This document shows positions 26,763 through 36,412 of a stretch of DNA of 64,000 nt, one piece after another; the stretch's first letter is position 1, and every line of letters starts with the position of its first letter. The notes beneath the pieces are model-generated. The model had not been told where the DNA came from. It did not search any database and saw nothing but the letters and a program-made list of their open reading frames with translations. Origin of the DNA: Longimicrobium sp. (GTDB lineage Bacteria; Gemmatimonadota; Gemmatimonadetes; Longimicrobiales; Longimicrobiaceae); assembly GCA_036377595.1 (NCBI GenBank), contig DASUYB010000088.1, positions 54,354 through 118,353 of the forward strand, written 5' to 3'. Made by a program: the position numbers and the translations under genes.

Positions 26763-26822
26763 ACAAGTCTCGCGCAGAGCAGCAGAATCGCGATGATCCG
26801 GCGCACTCGGCACTCAGCACTC
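26763..26822. repeat. Partial palindrome arm and CTCAGCA units
   Basis: The short convergent gap holds one arm of the CACGCAGAG palindrome family (CAAGTCTCGCGCAGAGCAGC, no matching second arm) followed by about three CTCAGCA-type heptamers that run into the 3' end of the tyrosine kinase gene. Confidence 0.7.
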
Positions 26823-29274
26823 ACGCGTTGGCTGGCTGGCTGTAGTAGTCGTAGTAGTAGGTGTACCGGCCGTAGTCCGCCACCTTCTCGTCCGGGTCGT
26901 TCAGCACCGCGCCCACCACCCGCGCGCCGATGGCGCGGAGCTGCTGCACGGCGTACTGCGCGGGCTGGCGGTCCGTCTGCCCGGCGCGGAGGACGAGGAG
27001 GACGGCGTCGGTCTGCACGCCCAGGATCTCCGCGTCGGCGGCGGCCAGGACGGGCGGAGTGTCGACCACGACCAGGTCGTAGCGCGAGGAGAGCTCGGCC
27101 ATCACCGCGCGCATCCCGGCGCCGCCCAGCAGCTCGCTGATGTTGGGCACCAGCGTGCCGGCGGGAAGGATGTGCAGCCCCTCCACCTGCGTCGAGCGGA
27201 TCGCCTCTTCCAGCGTTCCCTGGCGCGCCAGCACCTCGGTGAGGCCGGGGGTGCGCTCGGCGCCGAACAGGGTGTGCAGCCGGCTGCGGCGCATGTCGCA
27301 GTCCACCAGCAGCACGCGCATGTGCTGCTGCGCGAAGGTCACCGCCAGGTTCGCGCACACCGTGCTCTTCCCCTCGCTGGCGCCCGGCGAGGTGACCAGC
27401 AGCGTGCGCAGCGGGTCGCCGCCGGTGGAGAAGATCAGGTGCGTCCTGAGCTTCCGGTACGCCTGCGACCCCGCCGAGTGCAGGTCGGTGACGGTGATCA
27501 GCGCGTCGGCCGGGGCCGGCGAGCGCTTGACCAGCGCGGTGCCGGGCACCTTCAGCTTGCGGCCCGGGCGGCGGCGCTTCTCGGCCTCGGGGACGATCTT
27601 CGGCACGATGGCCAGGACGGGCACGTGCAGCAGCGCCTCGATCTCCTCGCGGCGGAAGAGCGCGGTGTTCAGCCGGTCGAGGAGGAACGCGCCGCCGGCG
27701 CCGATCATCAGCCCGATCAGCAGCGCGAAGAGCACGCGCTTCTTCACCCCGCGCGGCATGGGGCCGCCGGGGACGAGCGCGTGGTCCATCATCTCCACCT
27801 GCCCGGCCTCCACCGCCTCGTCGATGCGCGCCTTCTGCTGCTCGCGCAGCAGGTCGTCGGTGAGCGTCTGCAGCGTCTCCACCTGCCGCGCCAGGCGCTG
27901 CTGCTCGGCCTCGGCGTCGGGGAGCTGGCTGACGCTGGCGGCGTCGGTGGCCATCATCTGGTCCATCACCCGCACCTGCGCGTCGAGCGCCGTGGAGCGC
28001 GCCGACACCGCCATCCCCAGCCGGTTGCGCGAGCTGGCGATGAGCGAGTCGAGCCGCTGCACGTCGGGGTTCGTGGCCGCGCGCGACCAGGGGCCGGTGG
28101 TCAGCGAGTCGCGCAGGACCTGGTAGCGCTGCATCTGCTGGTAGAGCGAGACGAGCCCGCTGTTCGTCCCCACCTGCGGGCTGGCGGCCAGCGCGGCCAG
28201 CTGCTCGCCGCCGTCGCGGGTGTTGCCCAGCGCCGTGCCCATCTGCGCGTAAATGCGGCGCTCCTGGTCCAGCTCCTCGCGGTGCATGCGCAGCCCCGCC
28301 AGCCCCTCCTGCGTGGTCCTGAACTTCTCCTGCGGGCTGAAGGCGTTGACGTTCTTGCGGAACTGGCTGAGCTGGTACTGCGCGGCGATCAGCAGCGAGT
28401 CGGTGCTGCGCAGCTGCTCGCGGATGAACAGCGCGCGGCGGCGCGACGCCTGCTGCGCGCTCTCGGTGTTCACGTGCTGGAAGCTGACCGCCGCGGCGTC
28501 GGCCACGCGCTGCGCCAGGTGCCGGTCGTACGCCGTGTAGGCGATGTCGATGACGTTGGTCAGCTCGCGCGGCTTGGCGGTCAGCCCGTTCAGCACGGCG
28601 TTGATGGCGTCCTCGCGCGAGACCAGGGAGAACTGCGCGGAGGAGAACGACGGGCGGCGGATGAACGTCGCCTCCACGCCGGGAAGCTGCAGCGGGCGGC
28701 GATAGGGCGCCTTCGCGGTGACGCCGTTCAGCGTGGCGGTGACCTCGCGCTCGCCGAACTCCACGGCCATGGTGTCGCCGTCCTGCGCGGCCGAGTTGAC
28801 GCGCACCGCGCCGACCACCGCGTAGGGGAAGTCGGGCTTCACCGGGCGCAGGCGCAGCCCCAGCGAGTCGGCCACCAGCCCGGCCACGCTGCGGCTGCGC
28901 AGCACCTGGATCTGCGAGAGGATGGGGTCGGTGTAGTAGCCGGGGAGCTGGTCGGGGTTGGTCCCGCTGGTGGCGCCCAGGTCGCCGCCCATCTTCACCG
29001 ACGCGTCGCGCAGGCGCACCGAGGTGGTGGCCAGGTACATCGGCAGCTCCTTCGACACGCGCCAGAGCGCCACGCCGGCGGAGAGCACGACCGCGGCCGC
29101 GACGAGCCACCAGTAGCGGCGGAGCGCGCTCAGGTAGTCGCGGATGGGGATGCCGTCGCTCTCGTCCTGGGCCTGCGGGGTCAGCTGCGAGCGCAGCAGC
29201 GGCGTGCGCGACGAGCGCTCGGACAAGCTGGTGGTCACGGGATCGATGGGGGTCAACTCGGACACGTGCGTCAC
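26821..29274 (-). CDS. Polysaccharide co-polymerase / tyrosine autokinase (Wzc-type)
   Basis: An 817-residue BY-kinase fusion controlling chain length and export of surface polysaccharide. Wzz-type domain flanked by transmembrane helices at ~54-72 and ~514-532, with a long coiled periplasmic region between. The cytoplasmic kinase has Walker A (SPGASEGKST, 629-638), Walker A' (LLVDCDMR, 655-662) and Walker B (VVVDTPP). The C-terminal tail carries seven Tyr in YGRYTYYYDYYSQ (801-813), the autophosphorylation cluster. GTG start with no clear ribosome site. It is the last gene of the polysaccharide locus. Confidence 0.95.
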   Translation of the reverse strand: MTHVSELTPIDPVTTSLSERSSRTPLLRSQLTPQAQDESDGIPIRDYLSALRRYWWLVAAAVVLSAGVALWRVSKELPMYLATTSVRLRDASVKMGGDLGATSGTNPDQLPGYYTDPILSQIQVLRSRSVAGLVADSLGLRLRPVKPDFPYAVVGAVRVNSAAQDGDTMAVEFGEREVTATLNGVTAKAPYRRPLQLPGVEATFIRRPSFSSAQFSLVSREDAINAVLNGLTAKPRELTNVIDIAYTAYDRHLAQRVADAAAVSFQHVNTESAQQASRRRALFIREQLRSTDSLLIAAQYQLSQFRKNVNAFSPQEKFRTTQEGLAGLRMHREELDQERRIYAQMGTALGNTRDGGEQLAALAASPQVGTNSGLVSLYQQMQRYQVLRDSLTTGPWSRAATNPDVQRLDSLIASSRNRLGMAVSARSTALDAQVRVMDQMMATDAASVSQLPDAEAEQQRLARQVETLQTLTDDLLREQQKARIDEAVEAGQVEMMDHALVPGGPMPRGVKKRVLFALLIGLMIGAGGAFLLDRLNTALFRREEIEALLHVPVLAIVPKIVPEAEKRRRPGRKLKVPGTALVKRSPAPADALITVTDLHSAGSQAYRKLRTHLIFSTGGDPLRTLLVTSPGASEGKSTVCANLAVTFAQQHMRVLLVDCDMRRSRLHTLFGAERTPGLTEVLARQGTLEEAIRSTQVEGLHILPAGTLVPNISELLGGAGMRAVMAELSSRYDLVVVDTPPVLAAADAEILGVQTDAVLLVLRAGQTDRQPAQYAVQQLRAIGARVVGAVLNDPDEKVADYGRYTYYYDYYSQPANA

Positions 29275-29747
29275 CGGGGGTGCAGCGGAAACGCAGGAGC
29301 CGCCGCGCGGGGGGCGCGGGGGATTGCCTGCGACTTTGAAAGATTCAGGAAAAGCCGCGCGGGCCAGCCACGGCCAGATCAGCAGAATGTGTTGGAAGAT
29401 AACGACTTATCGGGGAAAACGGAACGGTGCGAAAGCACACATCCGTTCATCCCCGCGCCCCGCGGGACCCTCCCCCGGCGGGACCCTCCCCCCGCGGCTG
29501 GGGCCGCGTACCCCCTCCCGATAACGGGAGGGGGTAACTTCGAGCGCGCGGCGCGGCTATCCTCGCGTTCCTCGCCTCACGTGCGACGCGATCGTGGCGA
29601 CTGCCCTCGCTCTCCGCGCCACCGCCGCCGCCGCGCTGAGTTCTCCCCTCCCCTGCGCAGCGGGGGAGGGGCCGGGGGAGGGGGCCAGCCCGCGGCCGCG
29701 CCGATCCCTCCCCCTCACCCCGATGCCGTCCCCACCTAACTCAGCAC
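29275..29747. repeat. Non-coding gap with perfect hairpin and GC-rich repeat
   Basis: This 473-base gap upstream of the kinase gene has no gene. It holds a perfect 12-bp stem TACCCCCTCCCG / CGGGAGGGGGTA with an ATAA loop (29509-29536); a GC-rich element TCCCCTCCCCTGCGCAGCGG... (29635-29695) that recurs at 39647 and 50743; and CTCAGCA heptamers at 29741-29757. The hairpin could stop transcription coming from the upstream cassette. The AT-richer part (29370-29440) is where a kinase promoter would be expected; I see no convincing match. Confidence 0.75.
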
Positions 29748-30740
29748 TCAGCACTCCTGCGCCAGGTACCACTCCACCGTCCGCTCCAGCCCCTCGCGGA
29801 CGTTGACGTGCGCGCGGAAGCCGAAGAGCGACAGCGCCTTGGAGGTATCCAGGCAGCGCCGCGGCTGGCCGTCGGGCTTGCTGGTGTCGTACACGAAGCG
29901 CCCCTCGAACCCCACGATCCCGGCGATCAGCCGCGCCACCTCGGCGATGCGGATCTCCAGCCCGATCCCCACGTTCACCGGCTCGTCGGCGTCGTAGTGC
30001 TCTGCCGCCAGGAGGAGCGCCCGCGCGCAGTCTTCCACGAACAGGAACTCGCGCGAGGCCTGCCCCGTCCCCCAGATCACCAGCTCCTCGGCGCCCGTCC
30101 GCCGCGCCTCGACCACGCGGCGGATCAGCGCGGGGATGACGTGGCTGGTCTCGGGGTCGAAGTTGTCGCGCGGGCCGTACAGGTTGGTCGGCAGCAGGTA
30201 GATGCCGTTCATCCCGTACTCCTGCCGGTACGCGGTCAGCTGCACGTGCAGCGCCTTCTTCGCGATCCCGTACGGCGCGTTCGTCTCTTCCGGGTAGCCG
30301 ATCCAGAAGTCCTCCTCGCGGAAGGGGACCGGCGTGTACTTGGGATACGCGCACACGGTCCCCACCTGGACGAACTTCTCCACCCCGCGCAGCCGCGCCT
30401 CCTCGATCAACTGCGCGCCCATCATGATGTTGTTGTAGAAGAAGCGCCCCGGGTGCGCGCGGTTGGCCCCGATCCCCCCGACCTCGGCGGCCAGGTGCAT
30501 CACCACGTCGGGGCGGCTCGCGTCCATCACCCGGCGGACGTTGTCGTGCTCGGTGAGATCGTACTCTTCGCGCCGGGGGACGAACACTTCCGCCGCGCCC
30601 AGCCCACGGAGGCGGTCGACCACGTGCGAGCCCAGGAAGCCCGTGCCGCCGGTGACCAGCACGCGGCGCGTGCGCCAGAATTCAGGCGATAGCTCGCGCT
30701 CCGGGTGCATCCCGGGGGCGAACGGTGCCGACTCGCTCAT
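29748..30740 (-). CDS. GDP-L-fucose-synthase-like epimerase/reductase
   Basis: A 330-residue extended SDR. Cofactor loop [11 protein letters not shown] (29-39), [16 protein letters not shown] typical of GDP-4-keto-6-deoxymannose epimerase/reductases, and catalytic Tyr157 and Lys161 ([11 protein letters not shown]). The family's GSSCIYP is GTVCAYP here, with Thr128 replacing the usual Ser, so substrate or efficiency may differ. The partner GDP-mannose 4,6-dehydratase is not in the window. It follows a glycosyltransferase gene by 9 bases. Its 3' end runs into CTCAGCA heptamers. Confidence 0.8.
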   Translation of the reverse strand: MSESAPFAPGMHPERELSPEFWRTRRVLVTGGTGFLGSHVVDRLRGLGAAEVFVPRREEYDLTEHDNVRRVMDASRPDVVMHLAAEVGGIGANRAHPGRFFYNNIMMGAQLIEEARLRGVEKFVQVGTVCAYPKYTPVPFREEDFWIGYPEETNAPYGIAKKALHVQLTAYRQEYGMNGIYLLPTNLYGPRDNFDPETSHVIPALIRRVVEARRTGAEELVIWGTGQASREFLFVEDCARALLLAAEHYDADEPVNVGIGLEIRIAEVARLIAGIVGFEGRFVYDTSKPDGQPRRCLDTSKALSLFGFRAHVNVREGLERTVEWYLAQEC

Positions 30741-30749
30741 CAGTTGTCT

Positions 30750-31877
30750 TCAGGGAGATCCGGAGAGTTTGCTGCGGGCAGGCGTTGCTGCGACGGTACG
30801 ATACAACTCCAGCGTGCGCCGGGCCATGGTCGCGGCGCTCAGCTCGCCGGCCACGCGCTCGCGCCCGCCCCGGCCCAGCCGCCCGCGCAGCGCCGCGTCG
30901 CCGAGGAGGCGATTCAGCGCGTCCGCCAGCGCGTCGACGTCCGCGGGGGCCACGGTCAGGCCGCTGACGCCGTCGGGCGAGACGAAGGGGACGCCGGTGT
31001 CGAGCGCGGTGTTGACCACCGGGAGCCCGCAGGCCATCGCCTCCATCTGCACGATCCCGAACGCCTCGCTGCGCGCCACGCTGGGGAGCGCGAACACGTC
31101 CGCCGCGTGGTAGTACGGGCGCAGGTCCGGCACCGGGCCCAGCAGCGTCACCCGCCCGGCGACGCTCTCCTCCGCCGCCAGCCGCGCGAGCTCCCCGCGG
31201 AGGGGCCCGTCGCCGGCGATCAGGAGCGCGGCGTCGACCCGGCGCATCGCGCGTACAAGGTAGTCGAATCCCTTGTAGTAGACCAGCCGTCCCGCGGCGA
31301 AGACGATGCGCTCGCCGTGGTGCCGGCGGATCGCGGCGGCTTCGTCCTGATCCACCTGCTGAAACTCGTGCGGATCGATGCCGAAGGGGATCACCGACAC
31401 CCGCTCCGCGTGGCGGCGGAGGACGGGCGAGCTGGCCGCGTAGTTCGGCGAACTGGCGATGACGGCGTCGGCGCGGCGCAGGAAGCGGTGCAGGATGGGC
31501 GAGAAGAGCGGCCCGAGCACACGCTGGCGGACGATGTCGCTGTGATAGGTGACGACCAGCCGCCCCCGCGGCCGCGCGGCCCGGTACGACAGGACGGCGG
31601 TGGGATTGGGGTGATGGAAGTGGACGAGGTCCGCGTCCGCGCGCCGGATCTCCCGTGCCATCCCCGGATTGAGCGATGCCGACGCGAGCGTGAGCTTCGT
31701 CCCCACGCGCGTGACAGGGATGCCGTCGACCAGCTCGTGGACGGTGTGGGGATCGTCCGCGCTCACCAGCACCTGGAGGTCGACGTCCGCCTTCGTCATC
31801 CGGCAGAGCAGCTCCAGGTGACTCTCCATCCCTCCCGCGTGCGGCGGATAGAACTTGCCGACGTGCAGCACCCTCAT
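30750..31877 (-). CDS. Glycosyltransferase family 4
   Basis: A 375-residue retaining GT-B enzyme. The N-terminal acceptor domain starts MRVLHVGKFYPPHAGGMESH with the glycine loop; the donor domain has FAAGRLVYYKGFDYLV and the E-x7-E motif EAFGIVQME (Glu271, Glu279). The acceptor and the sugar nucleotide cannot be read from sequence. It is the first gene of a two-gene cassette with the fucose-synthase-like gene, behind a long palindrome. Confidence 0.88.
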   Translation of the reverse strand: MRVLHVGKFYPPHAGGMESHLELLCRMTKADVDLQVLVSADDPHTVHELVDGIPVTRVGTKLTLASASLNPGMAREIRRADADLVHFHHPNPTAVLSYRAARPRGRLVVTYHSDIVRQRVLGPLFSPILHRFLRRADAVIASSPNYAASSPVLRRHAERVSVIPFGIDPHEFQQVDQDEAAAIRRHHGERIVFAAGRLVYYKGFDYLVRAMRRVDAALLIAGDGPLRGELARLAAEESVAGRVTLLGPVPDLRPYYHAADVFALPSVARSEAFGIVQMEAMACGLPVVNTALDTGVPFVSPDGVSGLTVAPADVDALADALNRLLGDAALRGRLGRGGRERVAGELSAATMARRTLELYRTVAATPARSKLSGSP

Positions 31878-31902
31878 TCCGCCATCCTCGACAACAGAAT
31901 GG

Positions 31903-31988
31903 TCTCACGCAGAGGGCGCAGAGGACGCAGAGGAGTTCGTCGCATGCCGAAGCATTCCTCTGCGACCTCTGCGCCCTCTGCGTGAGAC
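31903..31988. repeat. CACGCAGAG-type palindrome
   Basis: Long inverted repeat with arms starting TCTCACGCAGAGGGCGCAGA and ending TCTGCGCCCTCTGCGTGAGA, separating two glycosyltransferase genes of the same strand. Confidence 0.85.
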
Positions 31989-32001
31989 AAAATCTTTTCG
32001 C

Positions 32002-33252
32002 TCATTCCTCCCCCATCCCCAGCACGTGGCGATAGACGGAGAGGAGGCCGCGCGCGTACGACTCCAGCGAGAAGGCGTCGGCGCGCTCCAGTGCGGCCTC
32101 GCGGCGGCCGGCCCACTGGCGGCGGTCGCGGCGGTCGAAGAGCACGCGGTCCACCGCCTCCACCCAGCCGCGCACGTCGCGCACGGGCGCGTACGTCACC
32201 GCCTCGCCGCCGACCTCGCGGAAGACGGGGAGGTCGGTGGCGACGACCGGCGTCCCGCACGCCATAGCCTCCACCACCGGCCAGCCGAACCCCTCGCGCT
32301 TCGACGTGGCCAGCAGCGCCGACGCACGGCGGTAGACGGCGGCCAGAACGGGCCGCTCGAGGAACGGAAGCTCGACCACGCACTCCGCGGGGATCTCCAG
32401 CTCCGCGCGGATCCGCCGCTGCTCGTCCGTCAGCGGGCCGCCGATGCGGACGAGGCGGGCCGCCGGATACCGCTCCCGAAGCGCCGCGTACACGCGCAGC
32501 ACGAAGCCCACGCGCTTGCGCGGCACGTTGATCCCCACGTGCAGCAGGTCGATGCTGCGCCCGTCCGCCGGCCCCAGCAGCCGCGCGGCCTCCGCGTCCG
32601 CCGCGCGGTCCGGCTCGGCGGTGAAGTCGGGGTGCACGGGGAGGGGGATGACGGTGGTGCGGTCCGCGTAGACGAGGCCATGCTCCAGCAGCTGCGCGCG
32701 CACTGCGTGAGTGTCGCAGATGACGTAGTTGGCCGCGCGGAGGCCCATCATCACCCGCTTCATCGTGCTGCGGAACCACCACGGCCGCTTCTCGCGATCC
32801 GCGCCGACGAGCGAGCGGAAGGCGTCGAGGTCGTGGCAGGTGACGACGGCGGGGCGGTGCTCGAGGTGATGGACCAGGTGCGCGTAGCTGTGGTCGATCA
32901 CGTGGAAGAGGCGGAAACCACGCACGCGCGGCTTGAGCCACCGCGGGTACATGATGTAGCGGCCGAGGTAGCGGTCCGCGCTCGGCCGCTTCGTCCCCGC
33001 ATGGCCGAATCTTCCGTGCAGCACGCGCGGCAGCTTCGGCCGCAGCAGCGCCGCGTCGAACGCGTCGCCGCCGTAGCGCTCGATGGCCAGCATGGTGAGC
33101 TCGGCGGCCAGGTCCATGCTCGGCCACCCTTCTTCCAGGTAGTCGGCCAGGATCCCGACGCGCCTCGGCTTGCGCGGGAGGACGCCCGCCAGCCGCGGCC
33201 GCGTCTCGGCGACGACGTCGTCGAAGTCTATCTCGGCGACAGTTCGAACCAT
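32002..33252 (-). CDS. Glycosyltransferase family 4
   Basis: A 416-residue GT-B enzyme. Acceptor domain with VGILADYLEEGWPSMDL and FHVIDHSYAHLVHHL; donor domain with LLHVGINVPRKRVGF and the E-x7-E motif REGFGWPVVEA (Glu320, Glu328). The ATG at 33252 lies inside the methyltransferase gene, giving a 25-base overlap. Start choice moderately sure since family homology begins near residue 31. Confidence 0.85.
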   Translation of the reverse strand: MVRTVAEIDFDDVVAETRPRLAGVLPRKPRRVGILADYLEEGWPSMDLAAELTMLAIERYGGDAFDAALLRPKLPRVLHGRFGHAGTKRPSADRYLGRYIMYPRWLKPRVRGFRLFHVIDHSYAHLVHHLEHRPAVVTCHDLDAFRSLVGADREKRPWWFRSTMKRVMMGLRAANYVICDTHAVRAQLLEHGLVYADRTTVIPLPVHPDFTAEPDRAADAEAARLLGPADGRSIDLLHVGINVPRKRVGFVLRVYAALRERYPAARLVRIGGPLTDEQRRIRAELEIPAECVVELPFLERPVLAAVYRRASALLATSKREGFGWPVVEAMACGTPVVATDLPVFREVGGEAVTYAPVRDVRGWVEAVDRVLFDRRDRRQWAGRREAALERADAFSLESYARGLLSVYRHVLGMGEE

Positions 33253-34001
33253 GCCTGGCTGTTCAGCAGGGGGCCGAGAAGGGGGACGGGGGAGAAGCGC
33301 GTCCGGCGAACGACGAAATCGCGAGCGAGCCGCCGCCGCAGGGCGCGCCAGTTGAAGCCCTTGTGCCCGTGGTAGACGTTCGGCTCGCCCGAGGCGAAGC
33401 GCGACGCGTAGACCGGCCGCGCGATCGCCGTGCCGCCGGCCGCGAACACCATCCGCGCGAACTCGCCGGGCGAGTAGGTCTCGCGCTCCCTGTACCCCTC
33501 CAGCCCGCGGCGGGCGGCGAGGGCGCGGTACAGCTGCTTTCCGGCCAGCGTGGGACCCGTTTCGACCGGCACGCTGACGATCACGGTGCCGTCGGGCGCG
33601 ACCAGGCGGCGGAGATCGGCGACGACGCGGTCCACCGTCTCGAGTGTGCAGTGCTCCAGCACCTCCATGCACACCGCCACGCCGAAGCTGCCATCGGGCT
33701 CGCCCGCCAGCGCGGAAGTGTGCACGAAGCGCAGCCCCTCGTCAGCCGCGAACCGCGTGGCGGCCTCGGCGGCCAGCGCGGCGTCGACCTCGGCGCCGAC
33801 GGCGTGCGGGAAGAGGTCGCGCACCATCGACAGGAAGGTGCCGTCGCCGCAGCCGTAGTCGAGCAGGCGCTTGCCGGCGTACGGCGCCACGAGCTCCCGC
33901 GCCACGCGGAAGCGCGACCCATGGCTCCAGCGCAGCAGCCGCAGCCCGCCGAACAGCTGGCGCCGCGCGTACGCGCCTTCGCGAATGCGCTCGTCGCTCA
34001 T
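33228..34001 (-). CDS. Class I SAM-dependent methyltransferase
   Basis: A 257-residue methyltransferase. Motif I is LLDYGCGDGTFL (47-58); the post-I acidic residue is in AVGAEVD; motif IV-like VCMEVLEH; then PDGTVIVSVPV. The MEVLEH string is typical of small-molecule and sugar methyltransferases of the UbiE/Mtf11 type. Its place between glycosyltransferases suggests methylation of a glycan or lipid-linked sugar (inference). Confidence 0.85.
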   Translation of the reverse strand: MSDERIREGAYARRQLFGGLRLLRWSHGSRFRVARELVAPYAGKRLLDYGCGDGTFLSMVRDLFPHAVGAEVDAALAAEAATRFAADEGLRFVHTSALAGEPDGSFGVAVCMEVLEHCTLETVDRVVADLRRLVAPDGTVIVSVPVETGPTLAGKQLYRALAARRGLEGYRERETYSPGEFARMVFAAGGTAIARPVYASRFASGEPNVYHGHKGFNWRALRRRLARDFVVRRTRFSPVPLLGPLLNSQAWFELSPR

Positions 34002-34020
34002 CGCCCGGCGAACTGCGTTC

Positions 34021-34094
34021 TCACGCGGAGACGCGGAGACGCGGAGGACTCAGTGCTGCGATTCATTTCTCCGCGTCTCCGCGGCTCCGCGTGA
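34021..34094. repeat. CACGCGGAG-type palindrome overlapping a gene end
   Basis: Arms starting TCACGCGGAGACGCGGAG and ending CTCCGCGGCTCCGCGTGA. The right arm (34063-34094) encodes the last ~10 residues and stop of the glycosyltransferase gene that follows, so the element has become part of a coding sequence. Confidence 0.85.
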
Positions 34095-35229
34095 GGCTGC
34101 TGTTGAGGATCTCATCGAAAAACGCCAGGTGGCGGCGCGCGACCGCGGGGAGCGCGTACTCCGTGCGCGCGCGTTCCAGGCCACGGCGGGCAAGGTCGGC
34201 GCGGCACTGCGACGACGAGACGACGTTCTCCAGCACATTTCTCCACGCGGCGATGTCGCCCTCGGGCGCGACCACGCCGGCGGTGCCGACGACGTACGGG
34301 ATCTCGCCGCTGTCGCTGCCGATCACCGGCACGCCGCACGCCATCGCCTCGATCAGCATCCGCCCGAACTGTTCGCGCCACCGGGGCGTCGTGAGACTCG
34401 GCGCCGCCAGCACGTCCATCGCCGCGAGGTATCCGGGAACGCGCTCGTGCGGAACGCCCGTCACCACGCGGACGGAATCGCCAGTGCGCGCCGCCCACTC
34501 TCGCAGCTCGCCTTCCATCGCCCCGCCGCCGACGAGGAGGAGGCGCGACGGACCCGCCATCTCCCACGCGCGCCGCAGGACGTCGAGTCCCTTCTCGGGG
34601 ACGAAGCGGCCGAGGTAGCCGACCACCGGCGGCCCCTCATCCCCCCACGCCAGCTCGGCGCGGACGCGGCGGCGCGCCTCGGGGGCGGGGCGGAAGCGCG
34701 CGACGTCGACGCCGGGCGGGATCACGGCGTGCGGGCGGTCGCGGTAGCCGGGGCGGCCGCGCAGCGTCTCCTCCACCGTGCGCCCGAAGGCGATCCACGC
34801 GTCGGCGCGGCGCATCACGCGGCGCTCGAGCTGCGCGAAGGGCGGCGGGTAGCGCTTGGGGAGATTCTGGAACGTCGCGTAGACGAGCTTCGCGTCGGGC
34901 CGCGCCGCCCGCGCGATTTGCGCCGCGGAGAGCACGTACGGCTCCGTCCACGCGTGCACCACGTCCCACCGCTCGGACAGGATCCGCCGCAGCTCGCCAC
35001 CCCAGCGCATCAGGTGCGGCTTCCGCGCGAAGCGCACGGGGACGCCGACCGTGCGGCACGCCTCGCCCTCCAGCGGCTCCAGCTCGATCTCACGCAGGTC
35101 GCCGGGATAGCGCGCGGGGGCGACGCACGTCACCTCCCACTCGCCCGCGCCGACGACGGCCATCTCGTGCGCCAGCCGGCGGTTGGCCGCGACGACGTAG
35201 CTGTGGCCGAGGGTGAGGAGGCGCTTCAT
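34063..35229 (-). CDS. Glycosyltransferase family 4, tail derived from a repeat
   Basis: A 388-residue GT-B enzyme starting MKRLLTLGHSYVVAANRRLA. The acceptor side has DVVHAWTEPYVLSAAQ; the donor side has VGYLGRFVPEKGLDVLRRA and the E-x7-E motif EQFGRMLIE (Glu286, Glu294). Native sequence appears to end near DEILNS; the terminal LTRSRGDAEK is encoded by the palindrome arm. Alone between two repeat blocks. Confidence 0.87.
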   Translation of the reverse strand: MKRLLTLGHSYVVAANRRLAHEMAVVGAGEWEVTCVAPARYPGDLREIELEPLEGEACRTVGVPVRFARKPHLMRWGGELRRILSERWDVVHAWTEPYVLSAAQIARAARPDAKLVYATFQNLPKRYPPPFAQLERRVMRRADAWIAFGRTVEETLRGRPGYRDRPHAVIPPGVDVARFRPAPEARRRVRAELAWGDEGPPVVGYLGRFVPEKGLDVLRRAWEMAGPSRLLLVGGGAMEGELREWAARTGDSVRVVTGVPHERVPGYLAAMDVLAAPSLTTPRWREQFGRMLIEAMACGVPVIGSDSGEIPYVVGTAGVVAPEGDIAAWRNVLENVVSSSQCRADLARRGLERARTEYALPAVARRHLAFFDEILNSSLTRSRGDAEK

Positions 35230-35313
35230 CCCCGCCCCGCCGGGCCTTGGTGCGGTCCCTCAACGTATCGATGCAGCCGCGGCGCGGAGGCCCCCCTCCC
35301 CGCGCTGCGCGCG

Positions 35314-35345
35314 ACCCTCCCCCCAAAACCGACTGGGGGGAGGGT
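35314..35345. repeat. Hairpin ACCCTCCCCCCA-AAACCGAC-TGGGGGGAGGGT
   Basis: A perfect 12-bp stem with an 8-base loop AAACCGAC, in the 250-base gap 35230-35479. The same core with variable stem length recurs at 39566, 41943 and 42821. The rest of the gap includes a CTCAGGATGACGTCCT string also present near 53330; no gene is seen. Confidence 0.85.
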
Positions 35346-35479
35346 GGATGGGGCGCTCCTCCGGCGACAGCGTGTTTCCACAACGATCGTGTGGCGACAG
35401 GCGACAGATCCTTCGGCCTGCAACTTATGGCGCTGACGTGAGTTCGGGGTGACCGGCCTCAGGATGACGTCCTTTCGGG

Positions 35480-36412
35480 TCACGTATCACCGTTTACCGG
35501 CGAGACATACGGCTCGGGGGGAGATTGGGTCATCTCGCGCCACCGCATCATCGTCGACCAGCGCACGGGGTTGCGCTCGCGCAGGAGGGCGGGGAGCTCG
35601 CGCGCCAGGCCGCGCACGATGCGGCCGAACCCGCCGGGATCGTGAATCCCCCACCCCTTGCGCATGGGAAAGTAGCGCCAGAGCCGCAGCGCCGCGCCGC
35701 CCAGCACCAGCGGGAACGGCTCATCGCAGATGGCGGAGACGGCGGAGTTGCGCACCGTCTGGTGCAGGTAGCGCCGCTCGTCGCGCCCCGCCGCGGCGGC
35801 CACGTGCCCGATCCGCGCGCCGGGGAGGTAGACCACGCGCATCCCCCTGTCCAGCAGCCGCAGGCAGAGCTCCTTCTCCTCGCCGTTGATCCCCAGCCGC
35901 TCGCGGAAGCCGCCGGCCGCCACGAATGCGTCACGCCGCAGCAGGTGCGCGTAGCCGATGAAGGCGGGGATGTACGACGGATGGTCCGCCGCCGCCGGCT
36001 GCGCGGAGGGCGCGAACGGCACCCCGTGCTCGTCGCACTGCGCGAACGCGACGGCGGCGATCTCGGGGTCCGCATCCATCACGCGGACCGCGCCTTCCAC
36101 CGCCTCGCGAGTGACGATGAACGCGTCGTCGTCCAGCATCAGCACGTACGGCGTGCGCGCCTCGCGGGCGATGCGGTTGCGCGCTGCGGACACGTTCAGG
36201 CTGCGCTCGTTGCGGATGAAGCGCAGTTCCGGCGACAGGTCGGCCGCCAGCGCGGCCAGCGCGGCGCCCTCGGCCGGCGGGTCCGACGCGTCGTCGACCA
36301 CGATGGCCTCCAGCATCACCCCGTCCAGCAGCCGCAGCGAGCGCAGGCAGCGCACCAGCGCCTCCGGCCGGTTCTTCGTCGCCACGCCGACGGTCAGCAC
36401 GGGCTCCGTCAT
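35480..36412 (-). CDS. Glycosyltransferase family 2
   Basis: A 310-residue GT-A enzyme. N-terminal strand TVGVATKNRPEALVRCL, nucleotide-binding IVVDDASD (Asp40-41), the metal motif VLMLDDDAF (Asp94-96), and the acceptor-side GGFRERLGINGEEKELCLRL with the catalytic-type acidic pair. It overlaps the upstream UbiA gene by 4 bases, placing it in the cassette with the DprE1/DprE2/UbiA-like genes; it may use or extend the pentose they provide (inference). Confidence 0.87.
   Translation of the reverse strand: MTEPVLTVGVATKNRPEALVRCLRSLRLLDGVMLEAIVVDDASDPPAEGAALAALAADLSPELRFIRNERSLNVSAARNRIAREARTPYVLMLDDDAFIVTREAVEGAVRVMDADPEIAAVAFAQCDEHGVPFAPSAQPAAADHPSYIPAFIGYAHLLRRDAFVAAGGFRERLGINGEEKELCLRLLDRGMRVVYLPGARIGHVAAAAGRDERRYLHQTVRNSAVSAICDEPFPLVLGGAALRLWRYFPMRKGWGIHDPGGFGRIVRGLARELPALLRERNPVRWSTMMRWREMTQSPPEPYVSPVNGDT

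Noticed and set aside
27172..29739. An 855-codon plus-strand frame opposite the tyrosine autokinase
   Set aside because: Shadow frame of a well-supported gene; no start signal and no motifs.
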